Positions 22,864 through 35,325 of a stretch of DNA of 64,000 bases are shown here, one piece after another. The stretch's first letter is position 1. Every line of letters begins with the position of its first letter. Position numbers and translations under genes: made by a program. The stretch covers positions 1,798,001 through 1,862,000 of the forward strand of contig CM065649.1 of assembly GCA_033220425.1 (NCBI GenBank), written 5' to 3'. The notes under the pieces were generated by a model. The model worked only from the letters and a program-made list of their open reading frames with translations, was not told where the DNA came from and did not search any database. The DNA comes from Lepraria neglecta (taxonomy: Eukaryota > Ascomycota > Lecanoromycetes > Lecanorales > Stereocaulaceae).

Positions 22864-25847
22864 TCATTGCTCGGTAGCATTCCCATTCATACCGCCCACT
22901 TGTGGAGGAGTTGGGCTCTGTACAGCCGCGTTGGAGTTCTGCTGCATAGGACTCGGCGATAGCTGAGGTGCAGGCTGTAAGACAGCAGGGTGGCTCTTCA
23001 TTCCGGCATCGAAGCTTTGCATTGGACTAGGCGAAAGCTGAGGCGCAGGCGGTAGCACAGTAGGGGTGCTAGCCATTCCATGCCCAGGCGCGGGCTGATA
23101 TGCTGGGCTATGCTTGGTTGGGGAAAATCCTGGTGATGCTGGTGCATTATTCTGTAAAGGTGGCTGATGAGCGATAGGGCTCGAGGAAGATGGGTGCTTC
23201 GCTGGTGGCGCCACTGATGGTGGTGATGGGTGTTTCATAGGCGAGTAGGCTGGTGGGCCTTTAGGTGAGAGAGGTTGATGTGGTAAGTTGCCATTCGCAG
23301 GCCGTGTCTGATTGACATGAGGCGTTTGATAGGTGGGGTTGGATGCTGGAAGGCTATGCTGGGGTGGTGATAAGGAAGGACCGCTCTTAACGGGCGACGG
23401 GACGTTGTTCGGTGAATGAGAAGACGCTGGCCGCTGGCGATCGAAGGAGTTCGCGAAAGGGTTCAGCGATGGTGGAGGGAGACCATAAGCCTGTTGAGGA
23501 TGTGCTTGGTGCGGCGGCGTATAGCGAGCAGACCAGCCCACATTTTGGGGTTGATGGCCGCCATAGGATCCATTGGCCGCATATGGCGACGGATATGACT
23601 GTGGTGATTGGAAGGCTTGTTGTGGGAGTTGAGGAACGTATGTGTTGTTGTATCCGTTGCCGTTCATATGCTGAGTGTGGTGGGTATAGCCATTGGCATA
23701 TGTGGGCGGTCCTGCGGGTGGTCGAAGACCGGGTGGAGGCTTAGGTGCATTGGGATACTGTCTCCTTGAGAAGAAACTTTCCTCTTGGTTGTCAGAGTAT
23801 ATGGCACGTGGAACCTGGCCTTGGGGAGATAATGTCGGGCCATTCATTACAGCAGCATGCATACCATTCTGACCGTTCTGGCCGTTGTGGGGTGGTTGAG
23901 GGAGATAGAGATTTGATACCTGGCGGCTGCCGTCCACAGGCTTGAACATCTTCGTTGGAGGTAGGTGAGCAGGCTCTTCGCTCGACTTGCGCTTCTTCGT
24001 CCCATTTGCACTAGGAACGGCAGCCTTTTGTTTCTGAGAAGGTGGTGAAGAGGAAGACCCTATGTGGAATTTGAGACTCGGGATCTTGGGCTTCTTCGCA
24101 TCTTCTTCTCGGCGCTTGCAATCATGGCAGATGAAGTAGAAGTCATCTTTCTCGGCTTCTTGCTGGGAGATGCCTAAACATGCACTGTGCTGCCAGACAT
24201 TGCACTTATCGCATGCCACGCTGTGGGAGCCGTCGTCCTAGGTGTGGTCAGTTTGGGTCATCACGCCATGACGCACTGACCGGATGACTTACAAGATTTG
24301 TCCCATGCACCCCACATTTTGAGCAATCGAAGAACCACTCATCCTCTTCAGCGAGTGCTGCAAGCTCCTTCTTTTTCTTTTCCATCTCTGTCTTCAGGTG
24401 CCTCTCAGACAGTCTTGCTTCACCAGCCTCCACCTTCTTGTTCTCTTCCGACAGATTGGCAAGTTCCTCCTCATGCAGGATACGCTTGTACTCTCGCTCT
24501 TTTATACGTTGCTCACGCGTCATCATACGATTCTCACGTGCTTCTTCCATCTTCCTCTGCTTCTCCTGATCCTGTTTAGCCGCCAGAAGATCGGCCTTTT
24601 TCTTCTGCTCTGCCTCCGCTGCTTCTCGCTCTTCTCGTTCCCTTTCCTGCTTGGCTTCGAGTCGGCTGGAACGCTTGGCGGTAGCTAGCTTCTGCAAGTT
24701 CATCAATTCGCGCTCCTGCTTTTGCTTCTTCCTGAGCCGTGATTCTTCTGACTTCTCGATGATCGGTAGAACTTCCTCCGTGATACGCTTATGAAGGTAT
24801 TTCTCGTCTGCATCCCTGCTCTTCTTTATTGATTCCAGGAACTCTTGATACTCGGTGAGTGTGACAGCAAGGCATTCCCACTTTCTCCCACCAAAGCTGT
24901 CTTCTTCTTTCTTGGGTTCAGGCTCGCCGTTCCCTGCTGCTGGAGTATCACCGCCTGCATCGTTCGCTGACTCCTCGACCTCCTCAGTCTTTCTGCGATT
25001 GCTAGCCCTAGCTGCAGCTTTGCCTTTCTTCGAGTTGGCCTTCGGTTTGGACTTGGTTGCGGGAGGTGGTGGTGGCGGCGGATCGGTACGGCAATATAGT
25101 CGGTCGTCGTCGAGTACGAAGTAATAGCGCCCATCTCTGTCATAACCGATCTCCTCAATGCGCTTCACAGCAAGTCATTAGCCATGCTAAAAGGACCAGC
25201 GGCTTTAGCTCATACCCATTGTGTCTGTTCGCTGTCCTTTGTTTCCGTCATTCTCTCCCTCATCCGGTCGGCGTTTATCAACGTCCATTGCGAGAGTTGT
25301 ACCAGCACTCGTATCTTAGTGAAGACGTCGAACTCAGCAAATTTCTTAGGGTCCTCGTCCTCGCCAAATGGGTTTCGTTCGGGTGCTTTTGCTACATATT
25401 GTCGCCGTGCGTATTCATCAAAAATCTCCGGTCTATGCAATGTCAGAAGTAGGTAGAGGTTGGTTGGTGGAGAGAAGAGAGGCTCACGTCAAGCCTCTAT
25501 GCGATGAGACATATTTCAGAAGTGCCAACCCGATGTCTGACAGGACGGACGAAGGCTCAGGCTTGAGGCATTCGTTCTCGAGATCCTATAACAGAGCCAT
25601 CATCAGCACAAGATATCTCAAGTAACATGAATACACCAAAGAATTGATCTGGGAAGCGTAAGTTGATTTTGGGCAAAAGTACCTCAATGGTGAGATCTTC
25701 GTCAATTTTCACCGCTCTGCCGAAGATGTATATATACTGCATAAGATTCGAGAATTCCCACATGTTCCTCAGCTTGTCAAGCATGGTTGGCTCTGGTGCT
25801 GGCGCTGAGGCCTCCATCTCGTCTCGGCCTCGCTTTCGAGAGCCCAT
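22864..25847 (-). CDS. WHIM/PHD-finger chromatin protein, ISWI-accessory type
   Basis: Five exons (25847-25683, 25585-25488, 25432-25216, 25162-24293, 24237-22864) join in phase to about 907 residues. The N-terminal part (LRNMWEFSNLMQYIYIFGR, then DIGLALLKYVS) looks like a DDT/WHIM helical region. The WSD-type motif WRIEEIGYDRDGRYYFVLDD spans an exon junction and is the element that reads linker DNA in ISWI partners. A charged coiled coil follows. A PHD finger is split by the last intron: FDCSKCGVHGTNL, then VACDKCNVWQHSACLG and FYFICHDCKRR, with the Cys4-His-Cys3 order visible. The C-terminal 400 residues are Pro/Gln-rich, low-complexity and repetitive. Ioc2 or RSF1-like roles are plausible. 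Histone reading by this PHD finger is inferred. Confidence 0.8.
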
Positions 25848-26659
25848 CTTGAGATGAGGCGCCGTTAACCTTCAGGGTGTGTTGGTGCGGGACCACGCCC
25901 ACCAGCGGTAGGGGAGATGTTCGATTCAAGGAGTGAAAGGCTATGATAACAGCTATCAGCGAGGTGGTGTATGGTGAAGCTCCTTAAGCAAGAAGTAGAA
26001 TGATCACGTTCTTGGTTGAGCGCGTCCGGATGATGCTGAACTCGCATCAGTTTTAGCACCAAGCCTTACCCGAACCGAAATCGCCCTAGCCCGCAGCCCT
26101 ATCAAAAGTCTTTCTTTGTGCATAGGCTTGGTGGGGAGGTGGGCAAAGATTGCCTCCTCTACATGTTTTGAAGGTCATGGACAGGCTTTTCAATTTGATC
26201 CTTCAACACTCTCGGGTCCAAATCTCTTTTTAAACACTCCAATGACAATGACCCAGCCATATCAAAATCTAGTGGATGCACATTTTGATTGATAACACTT
26301 ATTCCTATGTTACGAGCAAGCTATGAGCAACAGGAGAAGCCCAAAACGAACGTACAGGAAGAAGTGAAAATGCAGGGAGGGAAGGTTGTATCCATCATCC
26401 AAGGCTGACCTTCCCATTCCCTCCTTTGACCCTCTTGAACGCCAATGTTAACCACGCTTTCCAATTGCAAATGCTTTTCAAATCCTAAACCTAGATATCG
26501 TCGTCGTCTGGCGCCATGTCCAAGGCACACCGGGGGTATTTTCTATGCAGGAGAAAAACAAATATCCAAATGCAAATGCTACATTCCCAAAAATCGTTTC
26601 AGGGGTATATCTTCCGCGGGTTTCGTGAGCCGTCGTTCGTAGTCGAAGAGGTGCAAGCA
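25848..26659. other. intergenic region between caf40 and the PHD gene
   Basis: Both flanking genes run on the minus strand, so this holds the 3' end of caf40 and the promoter of the PHD gene. No coding exon was recognised. Confidence 0.45.
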
Positions 26660-27907
26660 TTACATTCCTTGGTTGTTGCTGGAATCAATCACATTGTCTG
26701 AGAGATTGATGATGAGCTGGGCAAGGCAGCGTTTCGTAGCGGCATCGTCACGGAGGACAGATTGGAAGGTTGCGTCTCGCAGGGGCTCTGGTAGGCATTG
26801 ACGGAGAGCTTCACGAGCGCGGGCGTTGTCGCTCAGTCTAGCAATTTTTTAGTGATAGAACTTTCTCTTTTCAGCAGGACACCCACCTCAGAAAGCACCT
26901 GACGACATGTTTCAAGAGCCGCACGGTCTGCTGTTCTACTAGTTGGGTGACCATGTTGCTTAGTACAGTTCCGACAGCGTAGAAGCGCTCGTAGGTATGG
27001 CAAATGTACCCAAGACCCGTATCGTCCAATAGTATCTTTTGCACAATGAATATTGCCACAGTCTTGCTCAATTCCGAACCGGTCTCCATGATCCGCAGAC
27101 ACAGTGGAATGATTTCAGTGGTCAAGAGGAAATTGATGACTTCGTTAGAGTCATTCTTGACTAAAGCGCCGATGACACCAAGTGATGTGAGACGGAGGTA
27201 CTCGAAAGGTCGTGACTTTGAGGTGGTGTTCAGGAAAGGGTAGAGGAAGAGAGGGATATGTGCTTTATTCAAGTTTAGCTTCACGTCTCAGTACGTCAGC
27301 AGAGTATAAGTACCGTTGAGGAATAGTCCGCGAGTCTCATTATGCGAAGCTACACATTGCAAAAGCGCAAGGGCGTTGCACACACGGTTTGAAGCCGCTG
27401 CCGTAAGTTGGGAGGGGTTCAGTAGAGGGTAGACTGAGATTATTTCCTGGAGCAGGGAGGTCATGACACCTTTAAGTGTGGTTAGCATGCGTCGCCATTT
27501 CCAATCCTTACAGCATGCCTACCAAATGAATGCCATATTATCAGAGCCAACTCAGGCACTTGTTCTCTTTTCTTGCTCAATTCCATAAGAGCTGTCTCCC
27601 TGCTATTTCCATTCAACAACTCTGCAACCCAGCCCAAGACCCTTCTATTCTCCTCCATCCAATTGCCATCGGCAGAAGTGAGGCCCGGATTGTGGTCCAT
27701 GTTCATGGCATGCCCATTGGTTCCGTTGTTGTTATTGGCCGCGATGCGATTGTAGTGCTGATGCTGAGCGAGGGCTTGAGCATGTGCGTGTTGTTGGGCT
27801 GCATGATGAGGGTGTTGTTGCTGGTGGTGACTTTGCTGTTGATGCATCCATGATGGCTCCGCCTGCGGGTACTGATGTTGGTGGGAGAAAATATGCTGGG
27901 GGTTCAT
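26660..27907 (-). CDS. caf40: Caf40/Rcd1 (CNOT9) subunit of the CCR4-NOT complex
   Basis: A scaffold subunit of the deadenylase complex that binds tryptophan-containing partners and helps trigger mRNA decay. Four exons (27907-27523, 27469-27314, 27262-26887, 26837-26660) join in phase to about 364 residues. The start is the first in-frame ATG ([12 protein letters not shown]). A His/Gln-rich disordered N-terminus of about 75 residues is followed by the armadillo-like core: [97 protein letters not shown]. The ending is [14 protein letters not shown]. The core is close to the eukaryotic consensus. Confidence 0.93.
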
Positions 27908-28950
27908 TGCTTCCGCGGTCGTCGAGCGGTGACTCGACAATGAAACTTGCTGTGGTGGCTCTGTCAAGCTTTATGTGAGTATGCAAACGCGAAGCTGCAT
28001 GTATCGGAGCATTATCGAGGCATGTGTGATATTCGAGGGGCGAAGTCAGAATGCGGAGCTTGGGCCCAGGTTCGTAGGTTACTGCACGATCCCGTTTGTG
28101 TTGCAGTGTTCGTCACGGGTTCGCATAAGCAAGTAGGATAGCAAATGTGGAGCTAGTAGCTAGTAGCAAGCAAGTGAATTATGCAAAAAGAGTCAGAAGC
28201 AAACCTCCGCGGTGTATTGTTAAAGCTCAATAAAGAAGGAATTCCGATGCAGATGGCCGTGCTTGAAGGTAGCCTTTTGCGGTCTAGACTCGGCAGAAGT
28301 GACCTATTGGTCACTTTCTCGACTATGATTCCCACTTGCCTCGCTTGCCCTATGATAAAAGGTCTTCAGGTAAATTGTGAGGGTGCAATTGAAGCAAGGA
28401 AGACCGGAACAGCCTCTAGGATACGAAGATGATTGTAGTGGCGCAAAGAGGCCCGGTTGCATTCACTTTTTGTTGCTGAAAGATTACACTGAAGATTGCA
28501 CGCTCAAGGCCAGATCCAGCAATTCTACCCGGCATTTCTGTGATACTGGGCAGTGAATGGCGTCCAATTCTCTGCCGGTGATGTAACAGCCTCGTGATAG
28601 TATTCAAAACCCGAGTGAATATGCAGAGGGTGAGGAATCGACTTGGACTCTTTGCCCCACTTTGTGTAAGGCGCTTGGAGGGCCTTAGAATGGACGTCAC
28701 ACCTCTACGTACGTTGCAAGACCAGAGTACAGATGTTGAAAGAGCTTTATGATTCTATCGCTAGGCCTCACAGTGTGCGAGGCTGATTTAAATGGTCAGA
28801 GCATTTCGCCCTGGATGCCAACCCTCAATTCCAGTAGAGTAGAAAGAGATCCAAAGTTCCAATTTACCTCCCCCAAACCTGGCCATCCCATCCACTCCGA
28901 CGCTAAACAGAAAAGACATCCGTCATCATGCATACATCAAAATTACGTAT
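27908..28950. other. promoter of caf40 and 3' flank of gid4
   Basis: Non-coding DNA of about 1.0 kb. Frames here are short and resemble nothing I know. No repeat or RNA gene seen. Confidence 0.45.
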
Positions 28951-30131
28951 TTATCGAAACTCCATGGCGCCGAAACATCCATGATCATTCATCCACTTCA
29001 ACTCAAGTTGCTGGAATCTGTTGTTGTTACTGCATGCGTGTTAGCATCGTCGAAGCAGAATCTCACATCATGCTTGTGTGTGACACTTACTGCTGGCTGT
29101 TCGAGTGGAAGTAGATCCCATTAATTGTACCCAGCACCTGGTTGAAGCAAATGTAGTAGAATCCTTCAAAACTTGCGCCATTGATCTCGCGCACACGATG
29201 ATCAGGCACCAAGAACTTCTCCTTCCATCGCATGAACATATTTTCGCGGTTCGTGCTATTCTTGTAGTGGAAGTCATGCTTCTTCGCCTGTTTTGCCAGG
29301 GGTCGCCAAGCTGGAAAGCGTGCCCAGTGCTTCATGTCTTCTTTGTCGCTGGCACCCCAGTCATTGTGTCGGGTCTGGAAGGTGTATTTGGGTCCAATGA
29401 TCTCGCCCTCGAAGAACGTAGTTAAGGTTGCGTGTTCGGGAGTGAGGCCTGTGTCCAGTCAGCACGTGCCCTCAAGGGGACAAAAGTGAATACAAGCCTT
29501 CAATCCGGAGGTAGCCGCAAATAAAAGACTCTGACATATCGACAGTCTTGATATCAACCTCCACGCTGTACTTTTGGCTGTCTGATTGTTGTGTACCGCG
29601 GAATTTGCTTCCAGCCCGGAGCATGGAGGAGGTGTGGGTCTGGATCAACTAGAAAAGATATCAGCGTTGGCACCTTTGTACAGGCTCTAGCGCTCGACTT
29701 ACTCGAGTACTATCGATCCCGTATCGAATCGAGTACTGAAGGTCGAGTGCAGAGGATGTTGCTGGAGCCGGTTGGATCTGCTCGGCCTCCTTATCGTCTA
29801 CGTGGGAGCTAGATGGGCTGGCGTCTGGTAGAGGTGGCGAGGGTGGTGCAAGCTCCATGGCAGCTGTTTTTTCTGGCGCTTTGCTTTCTACAGAGTCATT
29901 GGTTGTATCCATTGGGCCGGGGCTCTCTGGTCTCATGGGTGGTGTTTCCTCTTGCTGTGGCGTCGCAACATCAGGTGAAATGTCCAAGCCTGTGCGACCT
30001 AGGCGATCTAGTACCTCGACTCTCCATTGCCCAGGTCTATCTTCATCAGGAGGACATGTTGTGTGAGCTTGACGCTCAAATCGCGGTTCGAGTAGAGGCA
30101 ACTGGTCCGTGCTGTCACTGGGGGTCGGCAT
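28951..30131 (-). CDS. gid4: Gid4/Vid24 substrate receptor of the GID/CTLH ubiquitin ligase
   Basis: Gid4 recognises N-terminal proline degrons and delivers gluconeogenic enzymes to the GID E3 ligase when glucose returns. Four exons (30131-29703, 29648-29498, 29448-29091, 29029-28951) give about 338 residues. After a disordered N-terminus the beta-barrel begins with MLRAGSKFRGTQQSDSQKYS, then MSESFICGYLRIEGLTPEH, TTFFEGEIIGPKYTFQTRH, MKHWARFPAWRPLAKQAKK, MRWKEKFLVPDHRVREINGA and SFEGFYYICFNQVLGTINGI. It ends with DHGCFGAMEFR. The start is the first ATG, MPTPSDSTD. The second intron (29497-29449) appears to use a GC donor. All barrel blocks are present and in order. Confidence 0.92.
29449..29497 (-). 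other. GC-AG intron in gid4
   Basis: On the minus strand the exon ends ATTGAAG and the intron starts GCTTGT, runs 49 bases with a CTGAC branch point, and ends ACACAG. Only this cut restores the conserved LRIEGLTPEH. The nearby GT (GTATTC) leaves the wrong phase with any acceptor I can see. Confidence 0.65.
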
Positions 30132-30605
30132 TTGGGAGCACACATGGATGATCAATCAAGGGTTTGCGCTAGAGAAAGGAGGGCAACTCATAAGATACGT
30201 GGAGTAGGTTAAAGCTATGATACAATGAATGACATGGCGTGATACAGGTTATCAGATGAATATCCAAACAGTGGAGTTTGGGATGGTTCAACGATTTCAC
30301 GGTTTCGCGTGATTGCGGGGAGCGCTAAAAGTCGCCTCAAATAGCCGCCCAAGCGGGCTCAAGCGAGAGATCTAGACTTAGAACTTTCAATCGCTGAGAT
30401 AAACATCTGAGTAGACAAGCTATTTTGGCTGACAACGTCTCATTGTAGTTGCATCAGCCATATCACGCCTTCCTGCATGTGTTGTCCAGGCAAGTCTGTG
30501 CAAATATTGAAGTTTTCGAAACGGGTATCCACAACATAGAACGCCTTTTATGCCATCAACGACATTCCTCTTTATCCATGTTTCTAGCCCATTATGTAAC
30601 TTGAT
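30132..30605. other. gid4 promoter and mago 3' flank
   Basis: Non-coding stretch between two minus-strand genes. No distinctive element recognised. Confidence 0.45.
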
Positions 30606-31393
30606 TCAAATGGGTTTGATCTGGACATTCAGGAATCAGTGACTCTCCGGGCTTAGGATTCAGGACAATGGCTTTCTCATACCTTGAAATGCAGCGAGAT
30701 GAGCGAGAACACAAGGGCCTTAAGATCTTGCACCAAGTAGTAGAAGACACGCAGCCCTTCTGGGTCGGCAGACTCGGTCACATCGACGAGGGATCCAATC
30801 TTAGCAGTCTAACGACGGCAAATCAGCAGCAGTACAGCAACGGCCTTCGTGAGGAGGGCAACTCACCTCGAAGTTTATGTGATCGCTGCCCAACCTTATT
30901 TCTAACTCTTGCTTTCCATCCTTGTTCTTCTCTGGCCACTTGGAATCGTCCTCTCTGCGAAGGTATCAGCACACGGTATTGTAGAAGTTTTAGTGATGAG
31001 AAGTACTTCATGATCTCGCTCTCTTTGACAATACGCTTGATCTCGTTGATCAGGAGGGAGCTGACGCACACTATAACGTGTTAGCATCCTCATCATCCCC
31101 TCGACACATTTGTACATACTCTCTTTGCGGATTAGGGAATCATTGCGGTAGTTGGAGTTGTTCGCATAGCGCGCTGAGGCACTACGCCCATCGCCGAGGG
31201 TTCGAAAATCGAATTCTATCGTACAGTTAGTAACGTTCTTCCAGTCTAATGTACAGGGTTTGTCTCACCTAGAAACTCATGACCAAACCGCCCGGAGTGT
31301 CCTGAGCTGTGAAGCAGTCAGCAGCTGCAGGGACCGGGGAAACATTATCTCTTACTAGTAGCGAACGTAGAAAGGCTCATTAGAAGCTGCCAT
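30606..31393 (-). CDS. mago: Mago nashi, exon junction complex core
   Basis: Mago pairs with Y14 and locks eIF4A3 onto spliced mRNA. Seven short exons (31393-31356, 31306-31269, 31215-31120, 31070-31007, 30954-30867, 30808-30683, 30620-30606) join in phase to 154 residues. The product is close to the universal sequence: [100 protein letters not shown] and the terminal KIKPI. The last exon is 15 bases and encodes IKPI plus the stop. Six introns in under 0.8 kb is dense for this window, in keeping with an intron-rich ancestral gene of the splicing machinery. Confidence 0.95.
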
Positions 31394-31782
31394 GCCGCAT
31401 ATGAATCCTCGAAATGGGATTTCAAAGAGTGTGTAGCTTGAAGAGCTTTGGCGCCTTGCGGAAGGATTCGAGGTCGTGTAAAATAAAATCCTTAGCGCGG
31501 AATTTTATCTCGGCTCCACAAACCAATGTGGACAGCTATGATTGAGCCCAGGCAAACAACGACGCATCAACGACCCTCGAAGACAAGCCTACGTGTTATC
31601 TCATGCCCAATCGTTCAGCCTTAATCCCAGTCGCTCTTTCTTACGGATTACCAGCAGAGACGACGGTGCCTTTCGAATTTACATGCGATAACGCAGGCGC
31701 AGCAACAAGTCCAGGGCTCCTTCCCCAGAACAACGAAAGGACAAGCCTGGCTGGCTAGACACTCTCTCGTGAACTAGAAATC
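31394..31782. other. divergent promoter of mago and sec26
   Basis: 389 bases between two outward-facing ATGs. No clear TATA box; pyrimidine-rich near the sec26 side. Confidence 0.5.
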
Positions 31783-34700
31783 ATGGCGACTTTCATGGAG
31801 CACGCGTACAGCATGGTCCATCAGGACAATACGGCAGATCAGCCAACATTACAAGAGCTGAAAACACACCTGGAGAAGGGCACAGACGAGTCGAAGGTAG
31901 AAACGATGAAGCGAATCCTTACAATAATGCTCAATGGAGATCCTATGCCATCGCTTCTGATGCACATAATACGATTCGTCATGCCATCCAAAAGCAAGCC
32001 GCTTAAGAAGCTCCTCTACTTCTACTACGAGATATGTCCGAAGCTGGACGCTGGTGGAAAGCTCAAGCAGGAGATGATTCTGGTCTGGTATGTTGAGTTA
32101 GGTTCTGAGTCGGGGAATCACTACTGATATCTTGCAAAGCAATGGCATCAGGAATGATTTGCAACACCCCAACGAGTACATTCGAGGCAACACTCTTCGA
32201 TTCTTGTGCAAGCTTCGGGAAGCGGAACTCATTGAGCCTCTACTATCGTCGGCCCGATCATGTTTAGAACATCGACATGCTTATGTCCGCAAAAACGCTG
32301 TCTTCGCCGTCTCCTCCATCTATCACCACTCCGAGTCCCTGATCCCAGACGGCCCTGAGCTTATTCAGGCCTTCCTTGAAACGGAAAGCGACCACACATG
32401 CAAAAGAAACGCTTTCGCTGCTCTCAGTGCTATGAACCATGAGAAGGCGCTGGAATACCTCAGCGGAGCTTTTGATGCCATACCCAATGCAGACGAACTA
32501 CTCCAATTGGTCGAGCTCGAGTTCATTCGCAAAGATGCTGTACAAAATACACAGAACAAGGTATGTCGAGTATACAATTGGACTACAAGAAGGGCCCTAA
32601 CAACTCACAGGGCCGATACTTGCGTTTGATTTTTGATCTGCTAGAGGCTGGAGCAACGACCGTTGTATATGAAGCTGCATCAGCACTGACGTCCCTTACA
32701 AATAATCCCGTAGCTGTCAAAGCAGCGGCGACTAAGTTCATCGAACTCAGCATCAAAGAAGCCGATAACAACGTGAAGCTGATCGTCTTAGACCGCGTGG
32801 ACCAGCTTCGCAAACGGAATGAGGGCGTCCTGGACGACTTGACTATGGAAATACTTCGAGTCTTGTCCAGTCCAGACATCGACGTGCGAAGAAAAGCTCT
32901 TGGCCTGGCTATGGAAATGGTCTCAAGCAAGAATGTTGACGAAGTCGTCATGCTACTGAAAAAGGAGCTCCAAAAGACAGTGGACGAGCAATATGAAAAG
33001 AATGCCGAATATCGGTCCCTGCTGATCCACTCCATCCATCAGTGTGCCATCAAGTTTTCCGAGGTCGCAGCATCCGTCGTGGATTTACTTATGGATTTCA
33101 TTGCGGACTTCAATGCGACGTCTGCCGTGGATGTTATTTCGTTTGTCAAGGAAGTCGTAGAGAAGTTCCCTAAACTAAGGCCTTCGATTGTGGAGCGTCT
33201 TGTAACAACTTTGAGCGAGGTCCGTGCCGGAAAAGTGTACAGAGGAGCTCTTTGGATCGTTGGTGAATACTCACTCGAGGCGAACGATATCAGAGAAGCA
33301 TGGAAGAAGATACGAGCAAGCCTTGGCGAGATTCCCATTCTTTCCTCGGAACAGAGGTTGCTTGAAGAAGTACCAGACGAGCAAGAACCTAAGGAGCAAA
33401 CGAACGGCATGCACAAACCCTCAGCGCCTACAGGCTCAAGGAAGGTTCTAGCAGATGGCACCTATGCAACGGAGAGTGCATTGACGAGTCAGTCGGCCGC
33501 GAAAGCCAAGCTCGAAGCTGTCAAAGCAGCACAAAAGCCTCCACTGCGACAGCTAATCTTGGATGGAGACTTCTACCTGGCGTCTGTGCTGTCCTCTACA
33601 ATGACAAAGCTTGTCATGCGGCACTCGGAGGTCTCTCAGGACACTGCTCGCACAAATGCCCTGCGAGCTGAAGCCATGCTGATCATGATCTCCATAATAC
33701 GTGTGGGTCAATCGCAATTCGTTAAGGCGCCAATCGATGAAGACTCCGTTGATCGAATCATGTCTTGTGTCAGATCGTTGGCCGAATTTGCGGAGAAGAA
33801 AGAGCTTGAAACAGTATTCCTCGACGATACAAGAAAAGCGTTCCGTGCTATGGTGCAAGTGGAAGAACGGAAACGAGCTGACAAAGAGGCTGTGGAGAAG
33901 GCGAAGTCTGCTATTCAGGTAGATGACGTTGTCGGCATCAGGCAGCTATCAAAGAAAACGGCCGGCGACGGCTCCGATGACTTTGAGATTGATCTCGAGA
34001 AAGCAACTGGAGGTGACTCCGCAACGGAAGATCTCTCGTCTAAGCTGAGTCGGGTTGTTCAATTAACAGGCTTCTCGGATCCTGTATATGCTGAAGCATA
34101 TGTCAAAGTCCATCAATTCGACATTGTGCTGGACGTACTTTTGGTCAATCAAACCTCGGAGACACTACAAAATCTCTCGGTCGAATTTGCTACTCTAGGG
34201 GATCTGAAAGTTGTGGAACGACCGACGACGCAGAATCTGGGCGCCCATGACTTCCAAAACGTACAGAGTACCATCAAAGTATCTTCTACAGATACTGGCG
34301 TGATCTTCGGTAACGTGGTCTACGATGGGTCGAGTTCGACGGAGAGCAACGTGGTAATTCTCAATGATGTACACGTGGATATCATGGACTACATCCAGCC
34401 AGCTTATTGCACAGAAACACAGTTCAGGACAATGTGGACCGAATTCGAGTGGGAGAACAAGGTCAACATCAACTCCAAGGCTAAGACATTACGGGAATTC
34501 TTGACTCAACTAATGGCTTGCACAAACATGACATGTCTGACGCCGGAGGCATCGATGAAGGGCGATTGCCAGTTCTTGAGCGCCAATCTCTATGCTCGTA
34601 GCGTCTTCGGTAAGTAACACTTGGTATGTGTGAACACGAGTTCAATGCTAATCTTAATTGCAGGCGAGGATGCTCTGGCAAATTTGAGTATCGAGAAGGA

Positions 34701-34815
34701 GGGAGATGATGGCCCTATAACCGGTTTCGTTCGCATTCGAAGCCGATCTCAAGGTCTCGCCTTAAGTCTCGGATCTCTGAAAGGCTTGAACAAAGTTGGG
34801 GGCTCGACAGCCTAG
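31783..34815 (+). CDS. sec26: coatomer (COPI) subunit beta, Sec26
   Basis: Beta-COP forms the adaptor-like half of the COPI coat that carries Golgi-to-ER cargo. Four exons (31783-32087, 32140-32560, 32611-34609, 34664-34815) give about 958 residues, normal for the family. Motifs include [80 protein letters not shown] and [20 protein letters not shown]. The C-terminal appendage has [20 protein letters not shown] and ends [20 protein letters not shown]. The N-terminal two thirds are HEAT-like repeats. The product appears intact. Confidence 0.95.
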
Positions 34816-35325
34816 GCCTTCACTATGATTCATCGTTTGGTTTCTGCTTTGCTCAATATACTCGGCGATATCTAGCCTGACAGAAGGCTGGGCATCGGGT
34901 GTCAAGAACGTGTCGGGAAGCGCGTAATGACTGCAATGTCAGGCTGGTAAGGCCTTGAAGGCTAGGAGATGAGTACAGGCCATAGTACGCAAGAAGGATT
35001 GATTGGTGAGGTGCGGATTCTGTTGGGTTGATCAGGGCCTACAGCGCCCGAAGTTTGCTTGCGCACTTAGCGTTCCTCCATTACCATGTAAAGACAGCAT
35101 CAAAAGCTTGAAATGAGTGCAGCACAATAGACAGGATTCCAATGATAAAGATATAAAAATCTCGTCGCGATTGTTCCTGCATATGATCTGCAACTTTGTT
35201 CGATTGGTCAATTTCTTGCCCTGCCGATCTCCGCTGATTACTCCGAGATCCGCGTCGAAAGCCGAGAGCTCAGCTCCTTGGGGGGCCTCAAACGGCCATG
35301 TTGATTCTACTTCTTACAACTCCCT
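34816..35325. other. intergenic region upstream of the sphingoid base kinase
   Basis: 3' flank of sec26 and promoter of the next gene. No additional gene recognised. Confidence 0.45.

Noticed and set aside
27908-27967. Longer N-terminus of caf40
   Set aside because: The extension starts with TTG at 27967 and has a stop just upstream; the first ATG is at 27907.
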